From Bacteroidales bacterium (lineage in GTDB: Bacteria; Bacteroidota; Bacteroidia; Bacteroidales; UBA932), in NCBI GenBank assembly GCA_016295245.1, contig JAEDLO010000082.1, positions 1 through 6,901 of the forward strand: a stretch of 6,901 bases of DNA, in the 5' to 3' direction. The position numbers and the translations under genes were made by a program. This document shows, piece by piece, positions 4,876-6,901 of this stretch; the first letter of the stretch is position 1, and the number at the start of each line of letters is the position of its first letter. The notes below the pieces were generated by a model. The model was not told where the DNA came from. It saw only the letters and a program-made list of their open reading frames with translations, and made no database searches.

Positions 4876-6901
4876 ATGATTCCAGACAGGGACCGGATAT
4901 TCAAGACTCTCAAGGAGTTCTTCGGCTATGACGCCTTCAAGGGCGATCAGGAAGAGATCATCACCCGCCTTATGGGCGGGGAGGATGTCTTCGTGCTGAT
5001 GCCTACCGGAGGCGGAAAGTCCCTGTGCTACCAGCTTCCGGCGCTGTTGATGGAGGGCACCGCCATCATTATCTCCCCACTGATTGCCCTGATGAAGAAC
5101 CAGGTGGATCTCATCCGCGGCTTCGAGGAGGGATTTTCAAGCGTGGCCCATCTGCTCAACTCCTCTCTTTCCCGCCAGCAGATTGACGAGGTGAGGGAGG
5201 ACCTTCTTGCCGGACGGACAAAACTCCTGTATGTGGCTCCCGAGTCGCTGACCAAGGAGGAGTATGTCCAGCTGCTCTCTTCGATAAAGATATCCTTCTA
5301 CGCCGTGGATGAAGCGCACTGCATCTCCGAATGGGGACACGATTTCCGCCCGGAGTACCGTCGCATCCGCTCGATTGTTGACCAGATAGGCCGCGCTCCG
5401 ATAATCGCCCTCACGGCGACGGCGACCCCTAAGGTCCAGAGCGACATTATGAAGAACCTCGGCATCCAGGACGCCGCCGTCTTCAAGTCTTCCTTCAACC
5501 GCACCAATCTCTTCTATGAGATTCGCGACAAGGTCGATCCGGAGAAGGACATCATCAAATATATTCGCCAGAATCCGGGAAAATCCGGCATAATCTACTG
5601 CCTTAGCCGCAAGAAGGTTGAGGAACTCGCCGAGAAACTCAATATCAACGGCATCAAGGCCCTTCCTTACCACGCAGGTCTGGACGCCAAGACCAGGGCG
5701 GAGAATCAGGACAAATTCCTGATGGAGGAAGTTGATGTGATTGTGGCGACCATCGCCTTCGGTATGGGCATTGACAAGCCGGACGTGCGCTTCGTCATCC
5801 ACTACGATATGCCGAAGAGCATCGAAAGCTACCATCAGGAGACCGGACGCGCCGGTCGTGACGGTCAGGAAGGCCACTGCATCGCCTACTACAGCTACAA
5901 AGACATTCAGAAGCTCGAGAAATTTATGCAGGGCAAACCTGTTTCCGAGCAGGAAATCAGCCGTCAGCTGCTTGGGGAAGTGGTTTCATACGCCGAATCG
6001 AGCCAGTGCAGGCGCAAGCTGCTCCTACACTACTTCGGCGAAGACTACGACCAGCCTAACTGCCACTGCTGCGACAACTGCACCAATCCTAAGCCGGTAT
6101 TTGACGGACGGGAGTGTATGAGCTTGGTAATCAAGTTGATAAATGTCCTCCCGGAGCATTTCAAGATGGATCATCTGGCAAATATCCTTTCAGGCGAGAG
6201 CAATTCGCTGATTAAGTCCTACAAGCACGACAAACTCGAATACTTCGGCGCGGGCAAGGACCACAGCGTGAAGTTCTGGTGCACCGTAATCCACCAGGGC
6301 CTCACATCCCACCTGTTGGGAAAGGAAATAGAAACTTACGGACTCATATATGTCACTCCGGAAGGCCAGGAGTTCGTCCGCAATCCTTACGAACTTCAGC
6401 TGGTGGAGGACCGCGTTTTCTCTTCTTCCAACGACGACGATGACCAGCCTGACGAAGAGACTGCCGCTGCGATGGCTGCATACAAGGGAGGCGCAGGATC
6501 GGGAGACCCTGTGCTGCTTTCAATGCTCAAGGACCTGAGAAAGGACCTTGGACGCAGGCTCAAACTCCAGCCGTGGATTATCTTCTCAGACCCGTCCCTG
6601 GAGGATATGGCGATAATGTACCCTGTCACCCTGGACGAGCTGAAGAACTGCCAGGGCGTGGGCGAGGGCAAGGCAAAGAAGTTCGGAACCGAGTTTGTCA
6701 ACCTCATACGCAAGTATGTGGAAGAAAACGACATCATCCGTCCTGACGACTTCATTGTGAAGTCCGCTCCGAACAAATCCAGCAACAAGCTCTTCATCAT
6801 CAACAGCATCGACAGGCATATGTCCCTGGAGGACATCGCCCAGGCACGTGAGATGGAAGTCGAAGAGGTTCTGAGCGAGATTGAGGCGATTGTCGCCAGC
6901 G
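4876..6901 (+). CDS. recQ: ATP-dependent DNA helicase RecQ (3' end beyond the window)
   Basis: A 3'-5' superfamily 2 helicase for recombination and replication-fork repair. 675 codons are visible without a stop; Bacteroidota RecQ proteins run to roughly 725 residues, so only a short end is missing. Motif 0 includes FKGDQEEII (21-29, Q25 for adenine contact). The Walker A motif is MPTGGGKS (42-49), motif Ia SPLIALMKNQV (67-77), DEAH 145-148 with aromatic-rich loop EWGHDFRP (152-159), and motif III ALTATAT (178-184). Motif V is around FGMGIDKPD (295-303) and motif VI is QETGRAGRDG (321-330). Zinc ligands are C378, C396, C399 and C402, with an extra C398. The RQC winged helix spans about 410-510, followed by an acidic linker (about 516-530). 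The HRDC domain spans about 549-618, then an HTH-like C-terminal region from about 635. All catalytic residues are intact. The ATG start, 17 nt after the DUF1015 stop, suggests an operon. Confidence 0.97.
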   Translation, partial: MIPDRDRIFKTLKEFFGYDAFKGDQEEIITRLMGGEDVFVLMPTGGGKSLCYQLPALLMEGTAIIISPLIALMKNQVDLIRGFEEGFSSVAHLLNSSLSRQQIDEVREDLLAGRTKLLYVAPESLTKEEYVQLLSSIKISFYAVDEAHCISEWGHDFRPEYRRIRSIVDQIGRAPIIALTATATPKVQSDIMKNLGIQDAAVFKSSFNRTNLFYEIRDKVDPEKDIIKYIRQNPGKSGIIYCLSRKKVEELAEKLNINGIKALPYHAGLDAKTRAENQDKFLMEEVDVIVATIAFGMGIDKPDVRFVIHYDMPKSIESYHQETGRAGRDGQEGHCIAYYSYKDIQKLEKFMQGKPVSEQEISRQLLGEVVSYAESSQCRRKLLLHYFGEDYDQPNCHCCDNCTNPKPVFDGRECMSLVIKLINVLPEHFKMDHLANILSGESNSLIKSYKHDKLEYFGAGKDHSVKFWCTVIHQGLTSHLLGKEIETYGLIYVTPEGQEFVRNPYELQLVEDRVFSSSNDDDDQPDEETAAAMAAYKGGAGSGDPVLLSMLKDLRKDLGRRLKLQPWIIFSDPSLEDMAIMYPVTLDELKNCQGVGEGKAKKFGTEFVNLIRKYVEENDIIRPDDFIVKSAPNKSSNKLFIINSIDRHMSLEDIAQAREMEVEEVLSEIEAIVAS

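Noticed and set aside
5137..5877. Leftward 246-codon open frame inside recQ
   Set aside because: It is antisense to the conserved helicase motifs of recQ. It is a by-product of the GC-rich codons of recQ.

Overview
The window looks like chromosomal DNA from a member of the Bacteroidota, most likely order Bacteroidales. Four things point there. The RecQ is the long Bacteroidota form, with RQC, HRDC and an extra C-terminal helix-turn-helix-like region. The SerA is the short (306-residue) form with a Lys in place of the catalytic His. Candidate promoters fit the Bacteroidota -33/-7 pattern (TTTG ... TAnnTTTG), and no gene has an obvious Shine-Dalgarno sequence. The DNA is GC-moderate to GC-rich by eye. 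I cannot place it to genus.

Layout. Positions 1-240 carry no gene that I can support. The left part (3-94) is a compact cluster of direct and inverted repeats around the core GCGCAGGTGA. The right part (185-219) is a hairpin that works as a terminator for the leftward operon. From 241 to 2864, three genes run leftward almost without gaps: yigZ (UPF0029/IMPACT family), serC (phosphoserine aminotransferase) and serA (3-phosphoglycerate dehydrogenase). Translation order is yigZ-serC-serA, with gaps of 2 and 6 nt. A 40-bp divergent region (2865-2904) separates this operon from a rightward gene (2905-3486). That gene encodes a small protein resembling the pRiA4b ORF-3 family and ends in an extremely acidic tail; a strong intrinsic terminator (3505-3540) follows it. 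A candidate promoter at 3560-3592 then starts a second rightward unit: a DUF1015 protein (3617-4858) and, 17 nt later, recQ (4876 to beyond the right edge).

How the genes fit together. SerA and SerC make the first two steps of the phosphorylated serine pathway (3-phosphoglycerate to 3-phosphohydroxypyruvate to phosphoserine). The phosphatase SerB is not in the window. DUF1015 proteins are, to my knowledge, often neighbours of serC-serA in Bacteroidota. Here the DUF1015 gene lies close by but on the opposite strand, and shares an apparent operon with the DNA-repair helicase gene recQ. The points most worth a second look are the repeat cluster at the left edge, the unusual SerA active site, the uncharacterised DUF1015 protein next to a serine pathway without serB, and the overlapping divergent promoters with nearly leaderless starts. 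I did not find a clear new defence system or mobile element.
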